Below are positions 41,969-49,522 of a stretch of 64,000 nt of DNA, piece after piece. Within the stretch, counting starts at the first letter, position 1. Every line of letters starts with the position of its first letter. Below the pieces are notes generated by a model. That model saw nothing but the letters and a program-made list of their open reading frames with translations, made no database searches and was not told the DNA's origin. The stretch spans positions 1-64,000 of the forward strand of contig NZ_BAAATZ010000002.1 of assembly GCF_039533685.1 (NCBI RefSeq), read 5' to 3'. The DNA is from Actinocorallia aurantiaca. Its GTDB lineage: Bacteria > Actinomycetota > Actinomycetes > Streptosporangiales > Streptosporangiaceae. Both the position numbers and the translations under genes were made by a program.

Positions 41969-43384
41969 TCAGTCCAGAGGCGGGGCGTCCAGCGCGCAGT
42001 GGTGTCGGGCCGCCATCCTCGGGCAGGCCGCGCCGCGCAGGGCGACCGCGGACAGCAGGCCCCCGGCGACGCACAGCGCCGCGGCGATCAGAGAAGCGCT
42101 GTGGAAACCCGCGGAGAACCGTTCCGGATGGAGGTAGGCGTCGCCGGCGATGCCGACGAGGGCGGGGAAGACCGCGACGGCGATCAGGGAGGCGGCGCGG
42201 GCCACGTCGTTGTTGACGGCCGAAGCGATTCCGGCGTGCCGGGCGGGCACCGCCGCGAGGACCGTCGCGGTCAGCGGCGCGACGGTGATGGCCAGGCCGA
42301 GGCCGAAGACGCAGACGGCGGGGAACACCTCGGTCAGATACGTTCCGGCCTCGTCCACACGCGTGAGCAGGGCGAATCCGGCGCCGACCACGACGGGGCC
42401 GACGCTCATCTGCATTCGCGGCCCGATCTTCGCGGCCACCGCGCCGGACTTGGACGACAACAGCAGCATGATGACCGTGACGGGCAGCAGCGCGATGCCC
42501 GCCTCCAGCGGCGTGTACCCGGAGACCTGCTGGAGCTGGATCGGCAGCAGGAACAACGCCCCGCCGAGCGCCCCGTACACGATGAACGTGACGACGTTCG
42601 TCACGCTGAAACCGACCGAGCGGAACATCTCCAGCGGCAGCAGCGGATGGTCCACCCGGCTCTGCCACCACACGAAGACGACCAGGAGCAGCGCGAGTGC
42701 GGCGGGCGCCGTCCAGCCCCGTTCCGGCCCCTCGATCAATCCGTACGTCAGGCCGACGAGCCCGCCCGTCACCAGCACCCCGCCGACGACGTCGACCCGG
42801 CCGGACGCCTCGGGGTCGCGGGACTCCGGGACATGCCGCCACGTCAGCACCACGACGAGCACGGCGAGCGGCAGGTTGATCACGAAGATCAGCCGCCAGG
42901 AGGCCGCCTCCACGAGCCAGCCGCCCAGGAACGGCCCGACCGCCGCGGCCACCCCGCTCAGCCCCGACCAGGCGCCGATCGCCTTCCCCCGGTCGTCCGG
43001 GTGGAAGGACGCCTGCAGGATGGCGAGGCTGCCCGGCGTCAGCAGCGCCGCCCCCACCCCCTGCAGCGCCCGCGCCATGATCAGCAGACCGGGCCCGGAC
43101 GCGACGGCGCACAGCGCGGACGCCGCCGCGAACCACACGACCCCGATCTGGAAGACGAGCCGCCGCCCGTACCGGTCCCCCAGTGCCCCCGCCACCAGCA
43201 GCAGCCCCGCGAGCGTCAGCGTGTAGGCCGTGACCACCCACTGCAGGCTCCCCAGCCCGACGCCGAACTCCCGCCCGATGGCGGGGAGCGCGATCCCCAC
43301 CACCGTCGCGTCGATCGCGGCGAGCGCCGACCCGAGCACGGTCGCGATCAGCACCCACTTCCCCGCCGCACTGTCGTAACGCAC
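41969..43384 (-). CDS. MFS drug-efflux transporter (DHA2 type)
   Basis: A 14-helix exporter of about 471 residues. AAIDATVVGIALPAIGREFG is helix 1, GALGDRYGRRLVF is motif A and GVAAAVGPFLGGWLVE is the helix-5 motif. Two GTG codons compete for the start. That at 43384 is preferred because GGAGG stands eight bases before it; the GTG at 43393 abuts the Shine-Dalgarno. The C-terminus RGAACPRMAARHHCALDAPPLD is unusually Cys/His-bearing for the family. Substrate unknown. Confidence 0.87.
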   Translation of the reverse strand: MRYDSAAGKWVLIATVLGSALAAIDATVVGIALPAIGREFGVGLGSLQWVVTAYTLTLAGLLLVAGALGDRYGRRLVFQIGVVWFAAASALCAVASGPGLLIMARALQGVGAALLTPGSLAILQASFHPDDRGKAIGAWSGLSGVAAAVGPFLGGWLVEAASWRLIFVINLPLAVLVVVLTWRHVPESRDPEASGRVDVVGGVLVTGGLVGLTYGLIEGPERGWTAPAALALLLVVFVWWQSRVDHPLLPLEMFRSVGFSVTNVVTFIVYGALGGALFLLPIQLQQVSGYTPLEAGIALLPVTVIMLLLSSKSGAVAAKIGPRMQMSVGPVVVGAGFALLTRVDEAGTYLTEVFPAVCVFGLGLAITVAPLTATVLAAVPARHAGIASAVNNDVARAASLIAVAVFPALVGIAGDAYLHPERFSAGFHSASLIAAALCVAGGLLSAVALRGAACPRMAARHHCALDAPPLD

Positions 43385-43502
43385 TCCCTCCACCTCCCCC
43401 GCTCCCTTCCGTCCGAAGCACCCCTATCCGGTCCGTCGGCGGTCGAGGCGCGGAGGCGAAGGGTGTGTCACGCGGTTCTCGGCAGTTCTCGAGCAGAGGT
43501 CG

Positions 43503-44066
43503 TCATGCGATCGCGTCGAGGACGCGGGGGATCGATGTCACCCCGTCGGACGCCAGGAAGTGCCCGGCTCCCGGGACGATCAGCGCCGAGGTTCCGAGCA
43601 GGCCGGCGAGCCGGTCCGTGTGGCCCGTGGGGACGTAGGGGTCCTCGTCCGATCGGATGATCGTGAGGCGGTCGATGCGGTCGCTCAGCCCTGCCACGTC
43701 CAGTCCGTCGCCGATGTAGGAGTCCAGTAGCGGAAGCGCCGGCAGTTTGTCGACGAACCCGGAGACGAGGACGAGGCTGCCGAGGCGCCACGGTCCCGCC
43801 AGCGAGAGAAGGTACCGCAGTACCGTGATGCAGCCGAGGCTGTGGGCGACGACGATCGAATCACGGTCCGGTGTTCCCACGACGGCTCCCACCGTCGCGA
43901 TCCATTGATCTGGATCCGGCGCTCCAGGGTCTGGCAGAGCGGGGACCGTGGTGGGGATGCGAGCGCCCTCAAGCTGTTCGGCGAGCCATCCGAACCAATG
44001 GTCATCAGGTGTGGCGCCGTAGCCGTGGAAGATCGACGCCCGCCGTCCGGTTGCAGTGGATGTCAT
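43503..44066 (-). CDS. RBBP9/YdeN-family alpha/beta hydrolase
   Basis: Small serine hydrolase of 187 residues. IFHGYGATPDDHWFGWLAEQL, the nucleophile elbow VVAHSLGCITVLRYL, IIRSDEDPYVP with the acid, and PGAGHFLASDG with the histidine form a complete triad of the RBBP9-like group. Its promoter has the lengthened spacer of MerR-controlled genes, and the divergent gene is a MerR regulator. The ATG at 44066 is seven bases past the -10 box, so the mRNA is probably leaderless. Substrate unknown. Confidence 0.88.
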   Translation of the reverse strand: MTSTATGRRASIFHGYGATPDDHWFGWLAEQLEGARIPTTVPALPDPGAPDPDQWIATVGAVVGTPDRDSIVVAHSLGCITVLRYLLSLAGPWRLGSLVLVSGFVDKLPALPLLDSYIGDGLDVAGLSDRIDRLTIIRSDEDPYVPTGHTDRLAGLLGTSALIVPGAGHFLASDGVTSIPRVLDAIA

Positions 44067-44073
44067 ACGCTGG

Positions 44074-44105
44074 ACGTTAGGGGTTCACGCCAGCGTGAAG
44101 GTCAA
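44074..44105 (-). promoter_or_regulatory. MerR-type promoter with 20-bp spacer
   Basis: On the minus strand -35 TTGACC (44100-44105) and -10 TAACGT (44074-44079) are separated by 20 bases, too long for normal sigma-70 use but typical of MerR-activated promoters. The spacer contains the perfect inverted repeat TTCACGC-CA-GCGTGAA (44084-44099). Confidence 0.85.
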
Positions 44106-44120
44106 GTCACAGGAGGACGA

Positions 44121-44471
44121 GTGCTGATCGGCGAACTCGCCGAACGGACCGGCGTCAGCGCGCGAGCCCTGCGCCACTACGAGGACCGCGACCTGCTGGT
44201 TCCCGCACGCGACGCCAACGGCTACCGGATCTATTCGGAGTCCGACATCCCGCGCGTGGCCCAGATCAAGGCGATGATCGCTGCCGGCCTGGGAACCGAC
44301 ACCATACGTCGGTACATCGACTGTGCGCGGACCGGCGACCACGGCGTTTCGCTGGAGATGTGCCCGGATCTTCGCGCCGAACTGGACGCCCTGGCCGCAC
44401 TCCTCGATTCGCGGCAGAACGCCATCCGAGAGACCAGAGAGCGTCTTTGCGCGCTCGCCTCCGATCACTAG
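44121..44471 (+). CDS. MerR-family transcriptional regulator
   Basis: A 116-residue regulator. The N-terminal winged helix is LIGELAERTGVSARALRHYEDRDLL, followed by the second HTH and a short dimerisation helix (DALAALLDSRQNAIRETRERL). There is a single cysteine in each of two places (CARTG, MCPD) but no clear metal-binding pair, so it may sense a small organic effector. The start is GTG 44121 with AGGAGGACGA directly before it. It should act on the adjacent long-spacer promoter of the alpha/beta hydrolase. Confidence 0.92.
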   Translation: MLIGELAERTGVSARALRHYEDRDLLVPARDANGYRIYSESDIPRVAQIKAMIAAGLGTDTIRRYIDCARTGDHGVSLEMCPDLRAELDALAALLDSRQNAIRETRERLCALASDH

Positions 44472-44502
44472 CGAACGTCGACGACCTTCCGGCCGGCAAC
44501 AC

Positions 44503-45111
44503 CTAGACGGCGCCGCGGGCGTTGTAGACGACGGCGTCGTCGCGGGCGCCATAGGCGCGGAAGACCTCGACGGCCTCCTCGCGCAGGGGGCTGAGGGCGA
44601 CCTCGATGCCGCGGGCCTCGAACTGGGCGGCCCAGTCCTCGACCATCGGGCCCTCGTCGAAGCCGGTCAGCTTCTCCAGCTCGGGGCCTTCGCCCGCGAT
44701 GAGCAGGCGGCGGACGCCCGACCACATCGTGGCGCCGTAGCACATGACGCACGGCCGCCAGTTGACGACGAGCTCCAGGTCGGGCAGCCCGTGGCCGCCG
44801 AGGTCCCAGACGCCGAGCCGGGTCTGGGCGAGCGACAGGGCGGTGACCTCGGCGTGGGTGGAGGACAGGTTCGAGGCCAGGACGACGTTGACGCCGGCCG
44901 AGACGAGGCGTCCCGTCCTCGACTCGACGACCAGGGCGGCGAACGGTCCGCCGGTGTCCTCTCGGTGGTTGCGTTCGGCGAGCCTGTTGGCCAGGCGGAT
45001 CCGGTCGTCGTCGGACGGCAGGAGCTCCGGGACGTCCGCCAGTTCGGCGGCGACCCAGGCGGGCAGGCGGGCGCCGAAGGAGTCGGCGAGCGCGGTGGCG
45101 GCGGTGTCCAT
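44503..45111 (-). CDS. Nucleoside/CMP-deaminase-fold protein (guanine-deaminase-like)
   Basis: Zinc deaminase of 202 residues. The catalytic set is H86 and E88 in THAEVTAL and C121/C124 in WRPCVMCYGATMW. That is the HAE/PCxxC motif of the cytidine/guanine deaminase superfamily. The N-terminal 50 residues form a helical extension. It starts 16 bases after the Rieske oxygenase stop and is surely in that operon, so it may deaminate a nitrogen heterocycle or an intermediate of that pathway, rather than a nucleoside. Confidence 0.85.
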   Translation of the reverse strand: MDTAATALADSFGARLPAWVAAELADVPELLPSDDDRIRLANRLAERNHREDTGGPFAALVVESRTGRLVSAGVNVVLASNLSSTHAEVTALSLAQTRLGVWDLGGHGLPDLELVVNWRPCVMCYGATMWSGVRRLLIAGEGPELEKLTGFDEGPMVEDWAAQFEARGIEVALSPLREEAVEVFRAYGARDDAVVYNARGAV

Positions 45112-45127
45112 GGGGGGACCTCCTCGG

Positions 45128-46162
45128 TCAGGCGGTGAAGAAGTGGCTGAGGCCGAGGTCGCGCAGGCCCCGCCGGTAGGCGACGGAGCTGCGGTCGGCG
45201 GGGATGTTGACCTCGATCTTCGGGTCGAGGGGGAGGTTCTCCGGGCGCTGGACCTCGACGATCGCGCGGTCCTCCTCGAAGATCCGCCGGTTGAAGTCGT
45301 AAGTGGCCTCCACCGGCAGGTCGAGGTCGAAGTTCTTGGCGATCGGGCAGAACATCCGGGTCATTCTGGCCGATACCGGGGATGCCGCGTTCATGATGTC
45401 GAGCAGGCCGCCGTCGGGGAAGTGCACGACGAGCTGCGCGGTGAAGGGCAGGTGCACGTCGAAGCGGCGCAGCCACTGGAACCCGGGCGGCGCCTTCTTG
45501 CCCGCGGCGTGCGGGTAGTTGGCGACGGTGGACCAGTAGTCGACCGTGAACCCCTTGGCGTTCCGGACCGGCGAGTACGCGGGCACCTCGACGTTCCCGG
45601 GGTCGGCGAAGGAGTCGGCGTGGACGAACCCGAAGTGCGCGACGTCCAGGAACCCCTCGACCTGGCGTCCGGCGAAGGCCGCGATGTCGATGCTCGGGCA
45701 GGTGATCCCCTGGAATCCTTCGTCGCCCCAGTGCTTCATCTCCGGCACGTCGGGCGTTCCGTCCTCGGGCCGCAGGCACGTCCAGATCAGCCCGTACCTC
45801 TCGGCAACCGGATAGGTCCGCAGGTGCATCCGGTCCGGGATCTTCGCCGCCGGGTGCGCCGGGACGGCCGTGCACCGCCCCTTCGCCCCGAATCTCAGCC
45901 CGTGGTAGGCGCAGGAGACGCCCTCGCCGTCCCCCGTCCCCAGGCTCAGCGGGACACCGCGGTGCGGGCAGATGTCCCCCGCCACCACGATCTCGCCGCC
46001 CGCCCGGTAGACGACCAGTTCCTCGTCCAGGAGCCGGACGCCGACGGGCGCGTCGCCCACTTCGCGGGAAAGCGCGACGGGATACCAGAACCGGGCGAGA
46101 ACCGCCCAGTCGTCGGGGTCGAAGGTGCGGTCACGGGGCAGGCCAGGGCTTACGGTCGTCAT
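45128..46162 (-). CDS. Rieske non-heme iron oxygenase, alpha subunit
   Basis: A 344-residue aromatic-ring or N/O-demethylating oxygenase. The Rieske cluster ligands are C65, H67, C84 and H87 (CPHRG, CAYHGLRF). The mononuclear iron site uses H176 and H181 in FLDVAHFGFVHADSF. The family matches group-V type oxygenases such as vanillate demethylase, caffeine and PobA-like enzymes. No ferredoxin or reductase gene is adjacent, so electron transfer partners lie elsewhere. ATG 46162 is chosen with GAGG seven bases upstream. It is followed by the deaminase and faces an amidohydrolase, which suggests degradation of an N-containing ring. Confidence 0.9.
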   Translation of the reverse strand: MTTVSPGLPRDRTFDPDDWAVLARFWYPVALSREVGDAPVGVRLLDEELVVYRAGGEIVVAGDICPHRGVPLSLGTGDGEGVSCAYHGLRFGAKGRCTAVPAHPAAKIPDRMHLRTYPVAERYGLIWTCLRPEDGTPDVPEMKHWGDEGFQGITCPSIDIAAFAGRQVEGFLDVAHFGFVHADSFADPGNVEVPAYSPVRNAKGFTVDYWSTVANYPHAAGKKAPPGFQWLRRFDVHLPFTAQLVVHFPDGGLLDIMNAASPVSARMTRMFCPIAKNFDLDLPVEATYDFNRRIFEEDRAIVEVQRPENLPLDPKIEVNIPADRSSVAYRRGLRDLGLSHFFTA

Positions 46163-46533
46163 CACGGATCCTCGAGAGGCGGTCGGCGGAAGAACGGCGG
46201 ACCGGCGAGGACACCGCGGACGTTCAGCCCGAAGCGTCCCCGCCCCGAGCTCTCCACCCGTGCGCGACACGTCCCCGGGTCCAGGCGGACTGGTGGACGC
46301 GAAGCCGCACATCGGTGTTCAGCCGCATCGTGTCCCTCCCTCCGCGCTCACCTGGCAGGACGCCCATGACCGACCTTGGAGCAGCGACGTTGCGGCTCCA
46401 TTGCCCCTTCGTTCCACCACCGTTAAGCACACTGGACAAGGCGGGCAAGCACTTCGCCAACGGTCCGCCACCGTCCGTATGGTTCCGCCGCCCGAGGGCA
46501 GAAGTCCGTCGACCGTCCCGGGAGCGAGGTGAC
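46163..46533. promoter_or_regulatory. Divergent region between Rieske oxygenase and amidohydrolase
   Basis: These 371 bases carry the promoters of both units and one small minus-strand reading frame (46224-46328). Apart from that nothing coding is seen. No palindrome stands out. Confidence 0.35.
46224..46328 (-). CDS. Possible 34-residue leader peptide upstream of the Rieske oxygenase
   Basis: A short frame begins at ATG 46328, with GGAGGGA seven bases before it, a better ribosome-binding site than many genes here. It encodes MRLNTDVRLRVHQSAWTRGR and 14 further residues, rich in Arg. It ends 61 bases before the Rieske start. Actinomycetes place Arg/His/Cys-bearing leader peptides before metabolic operons; this one has no cysteine. 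It could be spurious. Confidence 0.3.
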   Translation of the reverse strand: MRLNTDVRLRVHQSAWTRGRVAHGWRARGGDASG

Positions 46534-47874
46534 ATGGGCGAGCAGCGGCCTGCCGGCAGGATCGTGATCCGGAATGTGCGGATCTTCGACGGGATCGGCG
46601 ACGGCCTCCGGCCCGGCCGGGTGGTCACCGAAGGTCCCAAGATCAAGGAGGTGGTCACCGAGGAGCGGCTCCCGGCCCCGGACGCCGAGGACGGCTCGGC
46701 CGTGGCCGTCGACGGGCGGGGGATGACGCTGATCCCCGGGCTCGGCGACGCGCACGTGCACCTCATGCTGATCGGCGCCACCCCGGAGGAGCTGCTGCTC
46801 GGCGGCACGGGCCTGGGATATCTGAGGGGCGCGGCCGAGGCCGAGGCGATGCTGATGCGCGGCTTCACCACCGTGCGCGACATGGCAGGCGACACCGGCG
46901 ACCTCAAACGGCTGATCGACGCGGGCGCGCTGCCCGGCCCGCGGATCTACCCCAGCCAGGCGGGGCTGTCGCAGACCTCGGGGCACGGCGACTTCGGCAT
47001 GGTCTACGACCTGCCGACCGCGCTGGGCGGAGCCCCGACCCGCGCCGAACAGCTGGGCGTCATGCGGGTCGCCGACGGCCGCGCCCAGGTTCTGGCGGGG
47101 GTGCGCGAGCAGCTGAAGAAGGGCGCGACCCAGATCAAGATGATGGCCGGAGGCGGCGTCACCTCGCGTTACGACCCGCTGGACGTGCTGCAGTACACCT
47201 CCGACGAGCTGCGCGCCGGCGTGCAGGCCGCCGCCGACTGGGGCACCTACGTGTCGGTGCACGTCTACACCGGGGCCGGTATCCGCCGCGCGGTCGAGGC
47301 CGGGGTCCAGGTGATCGAGCACGCGCAGCTCGCGGAAGAGGACGACATCAGGTTCATGGCCGACCACGGGATCTGGCTGAGCACCCAGCCGTTCATCGAG
47401 GACGACCACCACTTCGCCGACCCGGTGTCGGCCGAGAAGCACCGCCGGGTCTGCGAAGGCGTGGCGAACGTCTTCGCCTGCGCCCTCGAACACCGGGTGC
47501 GGCTGGCGTTCGGCACCGACCTGCTGCTGGCCCCGTCACTGGGCTTCAGGCAGAGCGAGATGCTCGTCCGCCTGGCCGAGCTGGCGGGAGGCCCCCTGGC
47601 GGGCCTGAAGATCGCCACTTCCGGCAACGCCGCGCTGTTCCGCAAGGCCGGCCCGCGCGACCCGTACCAGAACCCCACCCCCGCCGACGTGAAGGAGTAC
47701 GGCCGCGAACCCCACCTGGCCCGCCTGGGCGTCATCGCCGAGGGCGCCTGGGCCGACCTGCTGCTCGTCGACGGCGACCCCACCCGGGACCTGGCCGTCC
47801 TGGGCGACCCCCACACGAACCTGAAGCTCATCATCAAGGACGGCCGCATCCACAAGAACACCCTGTCGCCCTGA
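46534..47874 (+). CDS. Amidohydrolase-family protein (imidazolonepropionase/prolidase-like)
   Basis: Metal-dependent hydrolase of 446 residues. H74 and H76 in GDAHVHL, the KMMAGGG lysine region, SVHVYTGAGIRRAVEAGVQVIEHAQL and GTDLLLAPSLG mark the TIM-barrel amidohydrolase superfamily, close to the Xaa-Pro dipeptidase/imidazolonepropionase branch. GAGG stands four bases before the ATG at 46534. It is divergent from the Rieske-deaminase operon. It may open a cyclic amide or hydrolyse an amide in the same pathway, but peptides are equally possible. Confidence 0.87.
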   Translation: MGEQRPAGRIVIRNVRIFDGIGDGLRPGRVVTEGPKIKEVVTEERLPAPDAEDGSAVAVDGRGMTLIPGLGDAHVHLMLIGATPEELLLGGTGLGYLRGAAEAEAMLMRGFTTVRDMAGDTGDLKRLIDAGALPGPRIYPSQAGLSQTSGHGDFGMVYDLPTALGGAPTRAEQLGVMRVADGRAQVLAGVREQLKKGATQIKMMAGGGVTSRYDPLDVLQYTSDELRAGVQAAADWGTYVSVHVYTGAGIRRAVEAGVQVIEHAQLAEEDDIRFMADHGIWLSTQPFIEDDHHFADPVSAEKHRRVCEGVANVFACALEHRVRLAFGTDLLLAPSLGFRQSEMLVRLAELAGGPLAGLKIATSGNAALFRKAGPRDPYQNPTPADVKEYGREPHLARLGVIAEGAWADLLLVDGDPTRDLAVLGDPHTNLKLIIKDGRIHKNTLSP

Positions 47875-47911
47875 CCCGCCGCGCCGCCCTCGGCCGCTGG
47901 ACCGCCGGCCT

Positions 47912-49522
47912 TCATGACGACCGCCGGAGCTCCCCGCTCGGCGAGAAGCCGGGAAGGAGGCCGAATCGCGCCGGAAGGCGGGAGGCGGTGCGGGGAAGGG
48001 TCGTCAGGACGGTCCGGTCGGGGCGGACCACCGCGGTGGACGTGCCCGCGCGGTCGAGCCAGGCGGCAAGAACGGGCTCCTGGACGGTCAGGCGCTCTCC
48101 GCCGGGAAGCTCGATACGAGTGCCGTCGGTGCCCGCGTGGACCAGCGCCGCGTTCAGGGCGGCGGTCAGGCCGGTGAGGAACGGGGACGCCGCGTGGCGG
48201 GTGACGATGGCGAAGCCGGGCCCGATGAGGTCGTCCAGCCGCCGTTCGACGCCGTCGACCGTGAGGGCGGGCTGGGGCAGGAAGGTTCCGGCCGGACCGC
48301 GGAACGAACCGGCCACCAGAGGGCCTCGGCGGAGCCGGGGAGAGACTCCGCGCAGCATGGCTGCCTTGGCCGGAGGGAGCCGCATGACGCGGGACAGCAG
48401 GAAGCGGCGGAGGGCGGCGGCCCCGTCCTGGCCGCCGGTCATGGCCCAGCCGGTGGTGACGGCCAGGCGGATCATGCGGGTGACGTGGGGTTTGCGTTCG
48501 CTCTCGTAGGTGTCCAGGAAGCGGTCGTGACGGACGGGGTCGGTCTGCGCCGCGGCGAGCTTCCAGCTGAGGTTGGCGGCGTCGCGCAGGCCCGCGCACA
48601 TGCCCTGCCCGATGAACGGAGGGGTGAGGTGGGCGGCGTCGCCCAGCAGGAAGAGACGGCCCGCGCGCCAGCGGTCGGCGACCCGGGCCTTGAAGACGTA
48701 GGACGCGCTGCGGATGACGTGGAGCTCGTCGAAGGGGACGTCGCCCGTCCAGGAGGACAGGAGCCGGGCCATCCCCTCGGGAGCGGTCAGCTCCTCCGCG
48801 GTCTCTCCGGGGTTCACGCGGAACTCCCAGCGGTAGCGTTCGGGGCCGACGCGCATGAACGTGGCGGCCCGACGCGGGTCGCAGACCTGGTCGACGCCGT
48901 CCCACACGTCGAGTTCCCGGGCGCAGCGCACGTCGACCACGAGCCACCGCTCCTCGAAGCGCAGGTCGCGCATCGTCGCGCCGACGGATCGGCGGACGAG
49001 GCTGTTGGCGCCGTCGCAGCCCAGCACCACCTGGGCGGAGACCGTGTCGGTGCGGCCGGTGGGCAGATGGCGGAGGCGGACGAGGGCGGGCCGGGAGGCG
49101 TCGCCGGGGTCGAGGTGCTCGACCTCGGTCTCGGAGCGCAGTTCGGCGAGCGGGTGGCGGGCGAGCTCCTCGCGGAGCAGGCGTTCCAGGTCGGGCTGGT
49201 CGAACAGGCTGGCCTGGGGCCAGCCGTGCTCGGCGGCCATCCGGTCTCGGCGGAACTCGGCGAGCACGCGCAGGTTCCCGTCCACCAGCCGCATCCCCCT
49301 GATCGGACGGCTGATCCCGGTGAAGGCGTCGGCGACGCCGACCCGCTGGAGGATCCGCAGGACCTCGTCGTCCAGGTGGACGGCCCGTGGCAGCGGGTAG
49401 GGCCCGGGATGGCGTTCGACGACGAGGCTGCGGACGCCGTACCGGGCCAGGAGGATGGCGCAGGTCAGGCCGGTGGGTCCCGCCCCGACGATGAGGACCG
49501 GCGGATCGTCCGGCGCGGTCAT
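47912..49522 (-). CDS. FAD-dependent aromatic monooxygenase (MhpA/PheA type)
   Basis: Flavoprotein hydroxylase of 536 residues. GAGPTGLTCAILLARYGV binds FAD, the DG motif lies in LGCDGANSLVRRSVG, and GDAAHLTPPFIGQGMCAGLRDAANL is the second FAD motif. A C-terminal thioredoxin-like domain (about 400-530) is present. This is the group that hydroxylates phenols and 3-(3-hydroxyphenyl)propionate. The start ATG 49522 overlaps the stop of the acyl-CoA ligase as ATGA. With the extradiol dioxygenase and FAH hydrolase upstream, it would provide the catechol for ring cleavage. Substrate unknown. Confidence 0.93.
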   Translation of the reverse strand: MTAPDDPPVLIVGAGPTGLTCAILLARYGVRSLVVERHPGPYPLPRAVHLDDEVLRILQRVGVADAFTGISRPIRGMRLVDGNLRVLAEFRRDRMAAEHGWPQASLFDQPDLERLLREELARHPLAELRSETEVEHLDPGDASRPALVRLRHLPTGRTDTVSAQVVLGCDGANSLVRRSVGATMRDLRFEERWLVVDVRCARELDVWDGVDQVCDPRRAATFMRVGPERYRWEFRVNPGETAEELTAPEGMARLLSSWTGDVPFDELHVIRSASYVFKARVADRWRAGRLFLLGDAAHLTPPFIGQGMCAGLRDAANLSWKLAAAQTDPVRHDRFLDTYESERKPHVTRMIRLAVTTGWAMTGGQDGAAALRRFLLSRVMRLPPAKAAMLRGVSPRLRRGPLVAGSFRGPAGTFLPQPALTVDGVERRLDDLIGPGFAIVTRHAASPFLTGLTAALNAALVHAGTDGTRIELPGGERLTVQEPVLAAWLDRAGTSTAVVRPDRTVLTTLPRTASRLPARFGLLPGFSPSGELRRSS

